Notes under the pieces: model-generated
Databases searched by the model: none
What the model saw: only the letters and a program-made list of their open reading frames with translations
What the model was told of the DNA's origin: nothing
Part shown: positions 51,567 to 59,655 of the stretch, piece after piece
How the letters are laid out: each line of letters starts with the position of its first letter
How positions within the stretch are numbered: the stretch's first letter is position 1
NCBI GenBank assembly: GCA_041905525.1
Contig: JAYRKY010000006.1
Location: forward strand, 138,215 to 202,214
From: SHVO01 sp041905525
Lineage (GTDB): Bacteria > Pseudomonadota > Alphaproteobacteria > Rhodospirillales > Rhodospirillaceae
DNA: 64,000 nt
Direction of reading: 5' to 3'
Position numbers and translations under genes: made by a program

Positions 51567-52649
51567 ATGTTTGAGGCCTTCGGGACTTTGGGGGGGACGT
51601 GGGTCGCGGGACTCGCGATCGGCGGGGTAATCGGCGCTGCGGTACTGCTGACCAATTTCTGCGCCCTCGGCGGCATCGCGGATATCCTTTTTGCCAAGGA
51701 CTGGCGCCGGTTCCGCGCCTGGGTGCTGGCGGCCGGGGTCGCCATTGTGGGAACCCACGTTCTGGACGCTGCCGGCCTGGTCTCACTGGACCGGGCGACG
51801 ACGCTCGCCCCTTACATCCCATGGCTCCCGGCGCTTCTCGGCGGACTTTTGTTTGGATTTGGCATGGCATTGGGCGGAGGCTGCATCAGCCGGGGGCTCG
51901 CAAGGGTCGGCGCCGGCTCCCTGAAATCCTTCATGATCATCGCTGTGATCGGCCTCAGCGCGGCAGTGACCATGACCTGGCTCGCCCCTGTTCAAGCCAC
52001 GCTCGAACGGACGGCGGTGATCGGCACCTTTGGTCCTGCGGGCCTTCACCGCATCTTCGGCAATCTTCCCTTCCTCGCTGCAGAGACCGTGCGTTGGATC
52101 TTTGTGGGAATCATCGGCGGCGGCCTTCTGTGGTTCGCCCTCAAAGATTCTTGGTTCCGGTCGTCGCGGGATCATCTCGCGGGCGGATTCATCGTGGGCG
52201 CAATGGTCGTCGCGGCATGGTTCGTCGCGGGCCGCGTTTTCGAGACAAGCGGCGCGCTGTCCTTCACCGCCATCAACCTCGTTCCTCCGCTTGGTGAAAT
52301 GGTGTTGGCGCCCGGTGGCCGCACGATTGATCTCTTTCCTTTGATCCTGCTGAGCGGTATCCCGCTCGGCGCGTTCGTTGCCAGCCTTCTTACGCGCAAT
52401 CTTGCCTTCGACACCTTCTTCCAGCGCGACGACGTCCTTCGCAGTCTCATCGGCGCGGTGCTAATGGGGATTGGCGGCACCCTCGCCGGGGGGTGCACCT
52501 TCGGTCAGGGCCTTTCCGGACTATCGACGCTTGCGCCGGCCTCCTTCATCGCGGTCGCAGGAATTATCGCCGGCTGCATATGGGGCATTCGCTATCACGA
52601 AGCGGGGTCCCTCTGGGGCGGGTTGTGGCTCGCGCTTACGCGCAGCTAG
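51567..52649 (+). CDS. YeeE/YedE (TsuA-type) sulfur-compound transporter
   Basis: 360 residues with about nine to ten membrane helices. The family's conserved cysteines are present: Cys32 (LTNFCALGG), Cys105 (LGGGCISRG) and a third near 310 (LAGGCTFGQG). The duplicated GGG/GGC motif reflects two inverted halves. In characterised members these cysteines relay thiosulfate through the membrane. Divergent from a TusA-like gene. Confidence 0.9.
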   Translation: MFEAFGTLGGTWVAGLAIGGVIGAAVLLTNFCALGGIADILFAKDWRRFRAWVLAAGVAIVGTHVLDAAGLVSLDRATTLAPYIPWLPALLGGLLFGFGMALGGGCISRGLARVGAGSLKSFMIIAVIGLSAAVTMTWLAPVQATLERTAVIGTFGPAGLHRIFGNLPFLAAETVRWIFVGIIGGGLLWFALKDSWFRSSRDHLAGGFIVGAMVVAAWFVAGRVFETSGALSFTAINLVPPLGEMVLAPGGRTIDLFPLILLSGIPLGAFVASLLTRNLAFDTFFQRDDVLRSLIGAVLMGIGGTLAGGCTFGQGLSGLSTLAPASFIAVAGIIAGCIWGIRYHEAGSLWGGLWLALTRS

Positions 52650-52692
52650 CGGGAACGGCTGCCTTTCATGGGCATCGCCGTTCCCTCGCCGT

Positions 52693-53142
52693 TTACTTCT
52701 GAGTGCCCACGGGACGCACGACCGCCATCGCCTTCACAGGGCCGGCATTGCGAAACGTCAGCGTCACCTCGACTTGATCTCCGGCCTTCAGCGGCCTTGA
52801 AACGCCCATCAACATCAGATGGTGACCGGCTCCAGGGATGAGACTGACGACACCGTTTGCCGGAATGTCGAGGTGCTGAACCTGGTCCATTCGCATCACC
52901 CCGCCCTCGTGCGAAGCGCTGTGAATTTGCGTCATCGCGGCGGCAGGTGTGCTGGCAGAGATGAGATCGTCGGCGGTATTTCCGGTGTTCCGTATGGTCC
53001 CGAAGCCACCGGTAATCTTACCGGCCCCCGCGGTTTCCCGAATCCAAAGCCCTTCTACAACGATCTCGGCGGCGGCCGCGGCATGAATCGAAAGCACAGC
53101 AACAACGATTCCCTCCGCAAACGATTTCACAGAAACCTTCAT
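52693..53142 (-). CDS. periplasmic copper chaperone PCu(A)C
   Basis: 149 residues with a Sec signal (to about 24). The copper site of the family, H(M)X10MX21HXM-like, is visible as IHSASHEGGVMRMDQV followed by GAGHHLMLMGV. It donates copper to CuA of subunit II together with SCO. It overlaps the SCO stop codon by 4 bp, completing a ModE-like/DUF2946/SCO/PCuAC operon on the minus strand. Confidence 0.92.
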   Translation of the reverse strand: MKVSVKSFAEGIVVAVLSIHAAAAAEIVVEGLWIRETAGAGKITGGFGTIRNTGNTADDLISASTPAAAMTQIHSASHEGGVMRMDQVQHLDIPANGVVSLIPGAGHHLMLMGVSRPLKAGDQVEVTLTFRNAGPVKAMAVVRPVGTQK

Positions 53143-53771
53143 GAGGAAGCCCCCTTCCCCATGGCGGTTTTCAAGTCACGCGCGAAGTCCGCGGGATCCA
53201 TGTCAGGCGTAAATGCGCGCAGGAACTCCCCGGTGGGGGACACCAGATAAAACGCGGTGCTGTGGTCGATGGTGTAGTCACCGCCATCTACGGCGCGTTT
53301 GCGGTAGTAAACGCCATAGAGCTTCGTCATGTCCGCAACCGCTTCAGGTGTGCCTGTCAGTCCTGCAATCCGTTCGTCGAAGTGCGAAATGTAGTCCTTA
53401 ACCACCTCACGCGTATCACGCTCAGGATCCACGGAAACGAAAACAGGCTGCAAGTTCGAAGCATCCGCGCCGAGTTCCTTCAGGGTCTCAGTCACATTTG
53501 TAAGCGCCATCGGGCACGCTTCCGGACAGCTTGTGAAGCCAAAGAACATCAGCATCCATTTTCCTTTGTAGGTCTCTAGGGACACGGGGGCGCCCGTCGT
53601 ATCTGTGAGCGCAAAATCGCGCCGGGCGGGACGTTCCACGATCGCGCTCTCTTCGCGCTGCGCCGCGGTCCGGCCAAGCCACAAGCCGGCGATAACGACA
53701 CAGGTCACGGCGACAGCGGTCAGCAAAAGAGTTGGCAGGAATTTGCCTGCTCGGTTTTCGTCACGAGACAT
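53139..53771 (-). CDS. SCO1/SenC copper chaperone/thiol-disulfide protein
   Basis: 210 residues from ATG 53771 (GGAG 6 bases upstream; an ATG at 53777 is the alternative). One membrane anchor (about 12-33), then a thioredoxin fold with CxxxC at Cys82/Cys86 (FTSCPEACPM) and the copper-binding His170 (YTIDHSTAF). It loads or reduces the CuA site of subunit II. Its gene overlaps PCuAC downstream. Confidence 0.94.
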   Translation of the reverse strand: MSRDENRAGKFLPTLLLTAVAVTCVVIAGLWLGRTAAQREESAIVERPARRDFALTDTTGAPVSLETYKGKWMLMFFGFTSCPEACPMALTNVTETLKELGADASNLQPVFVSVDPERDTREVVKDYISHFDERIAGLTGTPEAVADMTKLYGVYYRKRAVDGGDYTIDHSTAFYLVSPTGEFLRAFTPDMDPADFARDLKTAMGKGASS

Positions 53772-53852
53772 ATTCATCTCCAAGAAAAGGGGGACGAGCC
53801 CAGGCGGCGGCGCCGCCCCGGGCCGGATCATCAATGGAATCTTCTACGAGGC

Positions 53853-54290
53853 TTAGGCCTGCGGCGGCGCGCGCGAGCCCAGGGGCGGACCCCGATCGAT
53901 GCCGCGCCCACTTTCCGACTCAACGCGCGCGGTCTGGAACGGGGCCGACGCGACAGCGGCAAATACGCCGATGGCGTGAAAGTCTGTTTTCGCCCAGAGC
54001 CCCGCCAGCGCAAACGGGCAGGCTTGATCGGCGCGATGCTCAGTGTCGCCGGACGGCGGTTGGGGAGCGTCTACATCGGCGAATACAGGGCCGCTCGCCG
54101 CGCACAACTGCAGTAAAGCACCCGTGCTGGACGGCATCCACCCCGCGGGCAGCAGGGATTGCGCAAAAATGGCGACCGCCAGCAATGCGGCCAGCAGGCC
54201 GCGAATCCGCACGTCTTTTCTGAAGGGCTTCGTGATCACGGTTGCTGTCGTAGCCAAGGACGGCCCGCGGCGCAAATGAAAAGCCCGCAC
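53853..54290 (-). CDS. DUF2946-type small exported protein
   Basis: 145 residues from GTG 54290; the start is uncertain and could be GTG 54239. One hydrophobic helix (about 30-50; LLAALLAVAIFAQSLLPAGWMP) is followed by LQLCAASG, a CPFA motif and a C-terminal RGPP-like ending. These match DUF2946, a family of unknown function often beside copper proteins. It lies 3 bp after the ModE-like gene and upstream of SCO. Confidence 0.68.
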   Translation of the reverse strand: MRAFHLRRGPSLATTATVITKPFRKDVRIRGLLAALLAVAIFAQSLLPAGWMPSSTGALLQLCAASGPVFADVDAPQPPSGDTEHRADQACPFALAGLWAKTDFHAIGVFAAVASAPFQTARVESESGRGIDRGPPLGSRAPPQA

Positions 54291-54293
54291 CGC

Positions 54294-54668
54294 TCACTCG
54301 CTCCGAACCAGACGGCGCAAGGCTTTCAGATGCGGGGCGATGGCTCGCTCGGTCTGTTTCTCCATATCGCGGAAACGCGCCAGCACATCGCGGCCGCGCG
54401 CCGTCAACTCGGCGCCGCCTCCGCCGCCTTTCCCGCCTTTGGTCTTCGTCACCAAGGGGGACGTGAACATCTTGTTCAGCGCATCGACCAGCAGCCACGC
54501 GCGCCGGTAGCTCATTCCCATCCGCTTTCCCGCGGCCACGATTGAGCCCGTTTCCGCGATCCCCGTCAAAAGGTCGGCTTTGCCGGGACCCAGGTGTTCT
54601 TCGATCCCAAGGTAGACGCGCAGGCGCGCTCCCACCCGGCGTTTCGGTTTGGCTGCTGTGGCTTTCAT
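54294..54668 (-). CDS. ModE-type winged-helix regulator lacking the TOBE ligand domain
   Basis: 124 residues from ATG 54668. The winged helix matches the ModE N-terminal domain: DLLTGIAETGSIVAAGKRMGMSYRRAW (about 35-62), then a wing with a glycine run GGKGGGGGAELTARG. No C-terminal molybdate-binding (TOBE) domains are present. Such short ModE-like proteins are common and their effectors are mostly unknown. Here it heads a copper-protein operon, so a metal-related cue is possible. Confidence 0.85.
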   Translation of the reverse strand: MKATAAKPKRRVGARLRVYLGIEEHLGPGKADLLTGIAETGSIVAAGKRMGMSYRRAWLLVDALNKMFTSPLVTKTKGGKGGGGGAELTARGRDVLARFRDMEKQTERAIAPHLKALRRLVRSE

Positions 54669-54726
54669 CGCTTTCAACCTCGCGCCGCCGATTATACAGT
54701 CTTTGGACAGCTATTGGAGTTCCCGA

Positions 54727-55062
54727 ATGACCGCGTCCGAAGGCCAAGTCTTTTTTGTCAGTCCCGCCCAAGTGGCCGAGTGGCGCTCGGCCGGCGCTGC
54801 GGTGATCGTCGATGTCCGCGAGCAGAACGAATGGGATCAGGTTCACATCCCCGGCGCGGTCCTCATACCGCTCTCCGCGTTCGATGCGGCAAAGATCCCT
54901 GCGGCGGACGGCAAGCACCTCGTCTTCCACTGCAAGAGCGGCGTGCGCTGCGGCATGGCGGCGCAAAGGGCTCTTGCAAGCGGTTTCAAAGGCGAGATTG
55001 CGCGTATGCAAGGCGGTATACTCGGATGGCTTCAGTCCGGTTACGAGGTCGAAGAGGGCTAG
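54727..55062 (+). CDS. single-domain rhodanese
   Basis: 111 residues. A complete rhodanese domain with VDVREQNEWDQVHIPGAV and the active-site loop CKSGVRC (catalytic Cys69). It transfers sulfane sulfur from thiosulfate or persulfide to cyanide or thiols. Nearby TusA-like and YeeE proteins make a sulfur-relay role plausible. Divergent from the ModE-like gene, with a 58-bp spacer. Confidence 0.92.
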   Translation: MTASEGQVFFVSPAQVAEWRSAGAAVIVDVREQNEWDQVHIPGAVLIPLSAFDAAKIPAADGKHLVFHCKSGVRCGMAAQRALASGFKGEIARMQGGILGWLQSGYEVEEG

Positions 55063-55070
55063 AACCCGCC

Positions 55071-55550
55071 GTGAACGCTCCGCCCGTCCGTAAACCTGAA
55101 GATCACCGGCTCTTCCTCGTGGTCGTCGATGACTCGCCGGAACTGCCGGCGGCGATCGACTACGCGTGTGAGCGCGCCCGTAAAACCGGGGGCCGTGTCG
55201 CGTTGCTCTATGTCTATCAAGTCGACCAGGAGTTCCATCACTACAAGTTCGTCTCTGAGTTGGCTGATCAGGAAGCGCGGCGCGAGGCCGAGGATGTCGT
55301 GCGTCTCCATGCGCTGCGCATCATCCAGGAAACCGGCCGCACGCCCGATACTTACGTTCGCCACGGCTCTCGGCGCGCGGAACTCTTCAAGTTGGTGAAA
55401 GAACACCCCGAACTCTCGATCCTCATCTTGTCCGCGGCGCCGGGAAAAAAACCCGGACCGCTGGTGGAAGCGGTCACGGGAAAATATGCCGGCAAGATCG
55501 GAATCCCGGTGACCGTTGTCCCGGGCAACCGCCGCGCGGCGCCGCTCTAG
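55071..55550 (+). CDS. universal stress protein (UspA family)
   Basis: 159 residues from GTG 55071, 8 bp after the rhodanese stop. One Usp domain: FLVVVDDSPELPAAIDYACERA at the N-terminus, VALLYVYQV strand, and a C-terminal TGKYAGKIGIPVTVVPG in place of the classic GSVA nucleotide loop. ATP binding is therefore uncertain. A frame extension to 54594 covers the rhodanese gene in another frame and is rejected. No ribosome-binding site at ideal spacing, so translational coupling is likely. Confidence 0.88.
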   Translation: MNAPPVRKPEDHRLFLVVVDDSPELPAAIDYACERARKTGGRVALLYVYQVDQEFHHYKFVSELADQEARREAEDVVRLHALRIIQETGRTPDTYVRHGSRRAELFKLVKEHPELSILILSAAPGKKPGPLVEAVTGKYAGKIGIPVTVVPGNRRAAPL

Positions 55551-55588
55551 ATTTTCCGACTCCATTTTAGTCTAGACATAAGAAGCCG

Positions 55589-55610
55589 CGAATATATTCG
55601 GCTCGAATAT
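55589..55610. promoter_or_regulatory. 12-bp palindrome plus repeated half site, candidate operator
   Basis: CGAATATATTCG (55589-55600) is a perfect palindrome and its half CGAATAT recurs at 55604-55610. This AT-rich element stands in a 265-bp gap between usp and the EAL-like gene, about 205 bases upstream of the latter. It is too far from usp to be its promoter, so it could control the EAL-like gene. Confidence 0.35.
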
Positions 55611-55815
55611 TTTTACATTGAACCATGGATAGAGGGAGGCCGCGCGTACCCGACGATGGGTAGAAGACGCGCACGCTAAACCAGTTCTTTCCAGTGCAAA
55701 CGCCTGCGAAACAAAGAAACCGCGTGGAAAAGCCAAGGCTCTGTCTTACAGATTGATGAAAGAAAAGCGGACGCAGCGGTAACGCGAACCTTCGCAGCTG
55801 GGGCACTTCAAGACG

Positions 55816-57045
55816 ATGCAGGACAAAGTCGTTCCGATTCCGCGGGTTGCGGTTCATCCGCCGCAAGACTTGCGCGCCCTCGTCGAAGACATGGCGGAGT
55901 GGCGTCACAAGCCGCTCTCCGGAACACAACTCTTCATCGTCGATGCCAACGGCGCCGTGCCCGTCGGAAAGCAAACGCCGGAAATGGCGACGATGCTTGT
56001 TACCGGCCTGTGTTACGTCGCCGCGCGGTATAGCGCGCGGATCTACAAAGTTGCGCCGACGGAATATGCGCTGCTCGCCCATTGCCCGGGCCCGAAGAGC
56101 ATGGAACTACTGCGCGACATCAAAGTGGCGATGCTGCGGGCCGTTGAAAAACATTGTCCGGAGAATTTCGGCAACATCAACCAGGCGCGTTTTGCGCTCA
56201 TCTTCGACCTCGAGCAGAACTTCCGGGGCGCGGCCGAGCGCATTGCGCGTTACACGGCCGATGCTCAGAAGGCGGCTGATCCCGAAGCCAAGCGGCACGA
56301 ACTCCGGCCCTTGTCGCCGGACGACCTTGAGAACATCCTGCACGCCTTCCGCCGCTTCGGCGCGGACAAGTTCCTGAAGGCCTTCATGCGCGATCAGATG
56401 GTCGCGCGCGCCAAGCCGGGCTTCATGCCGGTGCCGACGATGCACGAATACTTCGTCAGCATGGATGCGCTGCGCAAACCGCTTTTCATCGATGTCGAGA
56501 TGCGCGCGTCGGGCCCGCTGTTCAACGAATTCACCCGCGTCCTCGACCAGATCGTGCTCCGGTCCTTCTCGCACATGGCTTCGGTGACGCCGATGCCCTT
56601 TGGTTTGAATGTGAACGTGGTCACCACCTTCACCTCGGCGTTCGCGGATTTCATGGATCAGACATCCAAAGATGTTCTGTCGCGATTGATTTTCGAATTC
56701 CGCCAAGCGGATATCGTCGAGCATTTCGATGAGTTCGAAGTTGCGCGCGGCATGATCACCGCGATGGGCGCCAGCATCGGCGTCGACAAAATCTTCCCTC
56801 AGACCTTGGGCCTGGTCGATCTCGACTATATCGGCGCCAAATACGCGAAGGTCCACTGGCGCACCGGCGCCGAGGAACTCCTGCGCGAGCGCGGAAAAAC
56901 CTTCAAGTACATGAAGAGCTGCGGGATCGAGCCGATCCTCATTCGCGTCGATAATCCGCAGGCCATCGCCCTCGGGGCGGAACTCGGTGTCGAAACCTTC
57001 CAGGGATTCGCCATCGACCACATGCTTCGCCAGAAGGTCGCCTAG
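55816..57045 (+). CDS. protein with apparently degenerate C-terminal EAL domain
   Basis: 409 residues, no signal or membrane helix. Residues about 150-400 loosely follow an EAL phosphodiesterase fold. I see FIDVEMRASG near 225, RLIFEFRQADIVE near 295 (like the EITES strand), GASIGVDKI near 317 in place of LDDFGTG, and GAELGVETFQGFAID near 395 (like the QGY.F end). The signature EAL triad and the DDFG aspartates are absent, so c-di-GMP hydrolysis is unlikely; a binding or scaffold role is inferred. N-terminal 150 residues unrecognised. Confidence 0.6.
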   Translation: MQDKVVPIPRVAVHPPQDLRALVEDMAEWRHKPLSGTQLFIVDANGAVPVGKQTPEMATMLVTGLCYVAARYSARIYKVAPTEYALLAHCPGPKSMELLRDIKVAMLRAVEKHCPENFGNINQARFALIFDLEQNFRGAAERIARYTADAQKAADPEAKRHELRPLSPDDLENILHAFRRFGADKFLKAFMRDQMVARAKPGFMPVPTMHEYFVSMDALRKPLFIDVEMRASGPLFNEFTRVLDQIVLRSFSHMASVTPMPFGLNVNVVTTFTSAFADFMDQTSKDVLSRLIFEFRQADIVEHFDEFEVARGMITAMGASIGVDKIFPQTLGLVDLDYIGAKYAKVHWRTGAEELLRERGKTFKYMKSCGIEPILIRVDNPQAIALGAELGVETFQGFAIDHMLRQKVA

Positions 57046-57084
57046 CGCCTTTCGCCGCGCCGGCCCGTCTTTGGACGGTCCCCT

Positions 57085-57870
57085 TCAGACGCTTCCGGCG
57101 CTTCCGAGCCCCCAGTCTTTAGCCCAGCCGAGGCCGCGCAGCGTGTCGCCGCGTGGGGTGTACTCCGCGCCGACCCATCCGTCGTAGCCTTGGGCATCGA
57201 GGAAGTCGAAGACGAAGCGCCAATTCACCTCGTTGAATTTGTCCGGCTCGTGCCGCCCCGGGACGCCGGCCACCTGGACATGACCAATGATGTCGAGGTT
57301 GTTTTCGAGAAAGTCGGCCAGGTTCCCTTGAGCGCGCTGCGCGTGATAGGCGTCGAACAGCATCTTGAGATTTTTCTGCTCGAGACGCCGCACGATCTCG
57401 GCAACCTGATCCGGAAAAATGAGAAAGTAGTCCGGAGCGACGACATTCTCGATTACGATCTCCACATCCTCTTTGCGGGCACGCTCGCACGCGTACACGA
57501 TATTCTTTTCGTACGTCTCCATCGCCCCGTCTTCGTCATAGGCTATGCACCCCGCCATCACGTGGATGCGTCGGCATTCCGCGGTCTCCGCAAACGCCAG
57601 CGCCACGTCGATGGTGTCGCGGAATTCCTGTTCTCGCCCCGGCAATGCGGCAAGGCCTCTTTCGCCGGCTTCCCAGTTACCGGGGGGCGCGTTGAAAAGC
57701 GCAAACTCGACGCCGGCGATGGCGCACGCGTCGGCGATATCGATCGCATCGACATGGTAGGGAAGCTGGCATTCTACCGCCTTGAAGCCGGCATCGGCCG
57801 CCGCCTTTATGCGTGCGATGAAAGGGGCCTCTTGGAACATCAGGGAAATATTGGCGGCAAAACGGGGCAT
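57085..57870 (-). CDS. hyi: hydroxypyruvate isomerase-family TIM-barrel protein
   Basis: 261 residues in the Hyi/OtnI branch of the xylose-isomerase-like TIM barrel: RFAANISLMF at the N-terminus, FNAPPGNWEAGERG near 58, metal-binding Glu in VIENV near 140, DAYHAQ near 192, HVQVAG.PGRHEP near 215 and GAEYTP near 243. The canonical IEPIN around the glutamate is IENVVAP here. It interconverts hydroxypyruvate and tartronate semialdehyde or a related hydroxyketo acid. It lies 6 bp after the ELM1-like gene. Confidence 0.85.
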   Translation of the reverse strand: MPRFAANISLMFQEAPFIARIKAAADAGFKAVECQLPYHVDAIDIADACAIAGVEFALFNAPPGNWEAGERGLAALPGREQEFRDTIDVALAFAETAECRRIHVMAGCIAYDEDGAMETYEKNIVYACERARKEDVEIVIENVVAPDYFLIFPDQVAEIVRRLEQKNLKMLFDAYHAQRAQGNLADFLENNLDIIGHVQVAGVPGRHEPDKFNEVNWRFVFDFLDAQGYDGWVGAEYTPRGDTLRGLGWAKDWGLGSAGSV

Positions 57871-57876
57871 ATCATC

Positions 57877-58863
57877 TCATCCAAAACGTCGGCGGACCAA
57901 TTCGTCGATCTTGTGCGCCACTTCCCCGGCGGCATTCAAGGGCGCATGTGTCCAGCGCTCCCCACCGCGGCCGAACGCGCGGGCGTACCCGCCCTCGTAC
58001 AGCTGACGGTGCAGGCGCGCATGCTTGGGCACTACCATCCCTTCGGGCGCATAGATGTAGACGGGCGCCGGCGATGCGCAAGCCTCCGAACACATCGATA
58101 CGGAATCCCCGGTGACAACAATGGCATCTGCAAGCGCGAGAAAACCGAAATAGGGATTGTCCCCGCCGGCGCTCCATCGGAAGAAGTGGTGAGGCGCGGT
58201 AACGGCGGCCGCGATGGCATCCTCAGCCTCCGAGCCGGTGCGGCGCGAGCTCGCGATGAGCAGCGACCCGCCCTGGCTCTCGGCAAATCTGGACACCTGC
58301 CCGGCCAAATCTCTCGCGAGATTTGCCGGAAAAGGTCTTCGATGAGTCGCACCGCCCACGATCAAGGCGACATAGGGACGCGGCAGCGCCGTGAACCGCG
58401 CGGCCCAAACGTCGGCGGCACTCGCGAGGCGCTGCGTCGTCAGTCGATGCGGCGCTCCGGTGATGCGCATGATGTTCGCCGCGTCGCCCGAAGGTGTTTC
58501 ACAGTCGTGGCGCGGCAGCGCGATCACGTCGAAATCCTCGGCGCCGCGCCGTCCCGGGTTCATCACATGCGCAAGGATCACCGGCTTCCCGGCGTGATGT
58601 TTTATCCATCGCGCGATGGGCGCGGTACGGCGCCCGGCGGCGATCACCACGTCCGGCCACGGTTGGTGAAAGATCATCCGGGTCTCGGGTGCCAGACCAA
58701 TAAGACTTGCACCCGTGAGGGCATTCGGAAGACGCGCGAGCGGGTTGTAGCGGATCGGGATGGTTTTGAACTCCCGTCCCAAGGACTCGGCCACGCCCAG
58801 CGCCTGGGCGACATTGCCCGCGCGGTCGTCGGTAAGAACCCAGATGAGCGGCTGGCCGTGCAT
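57877..58863 (-). CDS. ELM1/DUF1022 family protein (GT-B-like)
   Basis: 328 residues. N-terminal WVLTDDRAGNVAQALGVAESLG and the central TGDSVSMCSEACA block match the ELM1/GtrOC1 family, known from plant mitochondrial fission protein ELM1 and bacterial homologues. The fold resembles nucleotide-sugar glycosyltransferases, suggesting an envelope glycan role in bacteria. No signal peptide. Upstream of the Hyi-like gene in the same transcript; divergent from pyrE. Confidence 0.85.
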   Translation of the reverse strand: MHGQPLIWVLTDDRAGNVAQALGVAESLGREFKTIPIRYNPLARLPNALTGASLIGLAPETRMIFHQPWPDVVIAAGRRTAPIARWIKHHAGKPVILAHVMNPGRRGAEDFDVIALPRHDCETPSGDAANIMRITGAPHRLTTQRLASAADVWAARFTALPRPYVALIVGGATHRRPFPANLARDLAGQVSRFAESQGGSLLIASSRRTGSEAEDAIAAAVTAPHHFFRWSAGGDNPYFGFLALADAIVVTGDSVSMCSEACASPAPVYIYAPEGMVVPKHARLHRQLYEGGYARAFGRGGERWTHAPLNAAGEVAHKIDELVRRRFG

Positions 58864-58968
58864 GGAATCCCGGAATCCGTTGGGTTTTCTATACCAGATT
58901 GCGGGGCGTTGTACCGACCTCGCAATGCCGCTAAATAAGCGTCAAAATCTGGGGAACAAGGACAAGCT

Positions 58969-59655
58969 ATGACCGCTGCGCGCAATGCCCGTCAGGACGC
59001 CGCTGGGAAGATCGTCGCCAAATTCCTGCTCGATATCAAAGCCGTGAACTTCCGTCCGGAAGAGCCCTACAAACTGACGGCGGGCTGGGCGAGCCCGGTC
59101 TATATCGACTGCCGCAAGGTCATTTCCTTCGTTGAGGCACGCCAGACCATCACCCGTTTGGCCAGGGAAGAAATTCTGGAATCCATCGGCGCCGGTAAGA
59201 TCGACACCGTCGCGGGCGGCGAGACCGCCGGAATCCCTTATGCCGCGTGGATCTCGGATGCGCTCGGGCTCCCCATGCAATACGTACGCAAGAAGCCGAA
59301 AGGCTTCGGCCGCATGGCCCAGATCGAGGGCGAGTTGCATGAAGGGCAGAACGTCATCCTGGTGGAGGATCTCGCCAGCAGCGGCGATTCCAAAATCGGA
59401 TTCGTGAAGGCCCTGCGGGATGCCGGCGCGAGGTGCGACCACTGCTTGGTAGTGTTCTTCTACGGCGCCTTCCCCGGCGCCATCGAGATGCTCGCCAACG
59501 AAGGCATCACGCTCCACTACCTCGCCACTTGGCGCGATGTCATCGCGGTGGCGGAGGAAGGCAAGTATTTCTCGCCGCAGGCTATCGCCGGAGTGAAGGA
59601 GTTTCTGAAGGACCCGATCGGATGGTCCGTCGCCCACGGCGGCAAGGGCACCTAG
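58969..59655 (+). CDS. pyrE: orotate phosphoribosyltransferase
   Basis: 228 residues. PRPP-binding loop NVILVEDLASSGDSK (about 122-136), the flexible loop YVRKKPKGFG near 105 and the substrate strand YIDCRK near 45. Converts orotate and PRPP to OMP in pyrimidine synthesis. The length and KPKGFGR loop resemble alphaproteobacterial PyrE of the longer type. It overlaps the convergent YedK stop by 4 bp. Confidence 0.93.
   Translation: MTAARNARQDAAGKIVAKFLLDIKAVNFRPEEPYKLTAGWASPVYIDCRKVISFVEARQTITRLAREEILESIGAGKIDTVAGGETAGIPYAAWISDALGLPMQYVRKKPKGFGRMAQIEGELHEGQNVILVEDLASSGDSKIGFVKALRDAGARCDHCLVVFFYGAFPGAIEMLANEGITLHYLATWRDVIAVAEEGKYFSPQAIAGVKEFLKDPIGWSVAHGGKGT

Noticed and set aside
51518..51745. 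N-terminal extension of the TusA-like protein
   Set aside because: It reads antisense through the start of the YeeE-type gene and adds a non-homologous basic segment.
54040..55011. 323-codon minus-strand frame spanning the ModE-like and rhodanese genes
   Set aside because: It contradicts two genes with intact catalytic or HTH motifs on their own frames.
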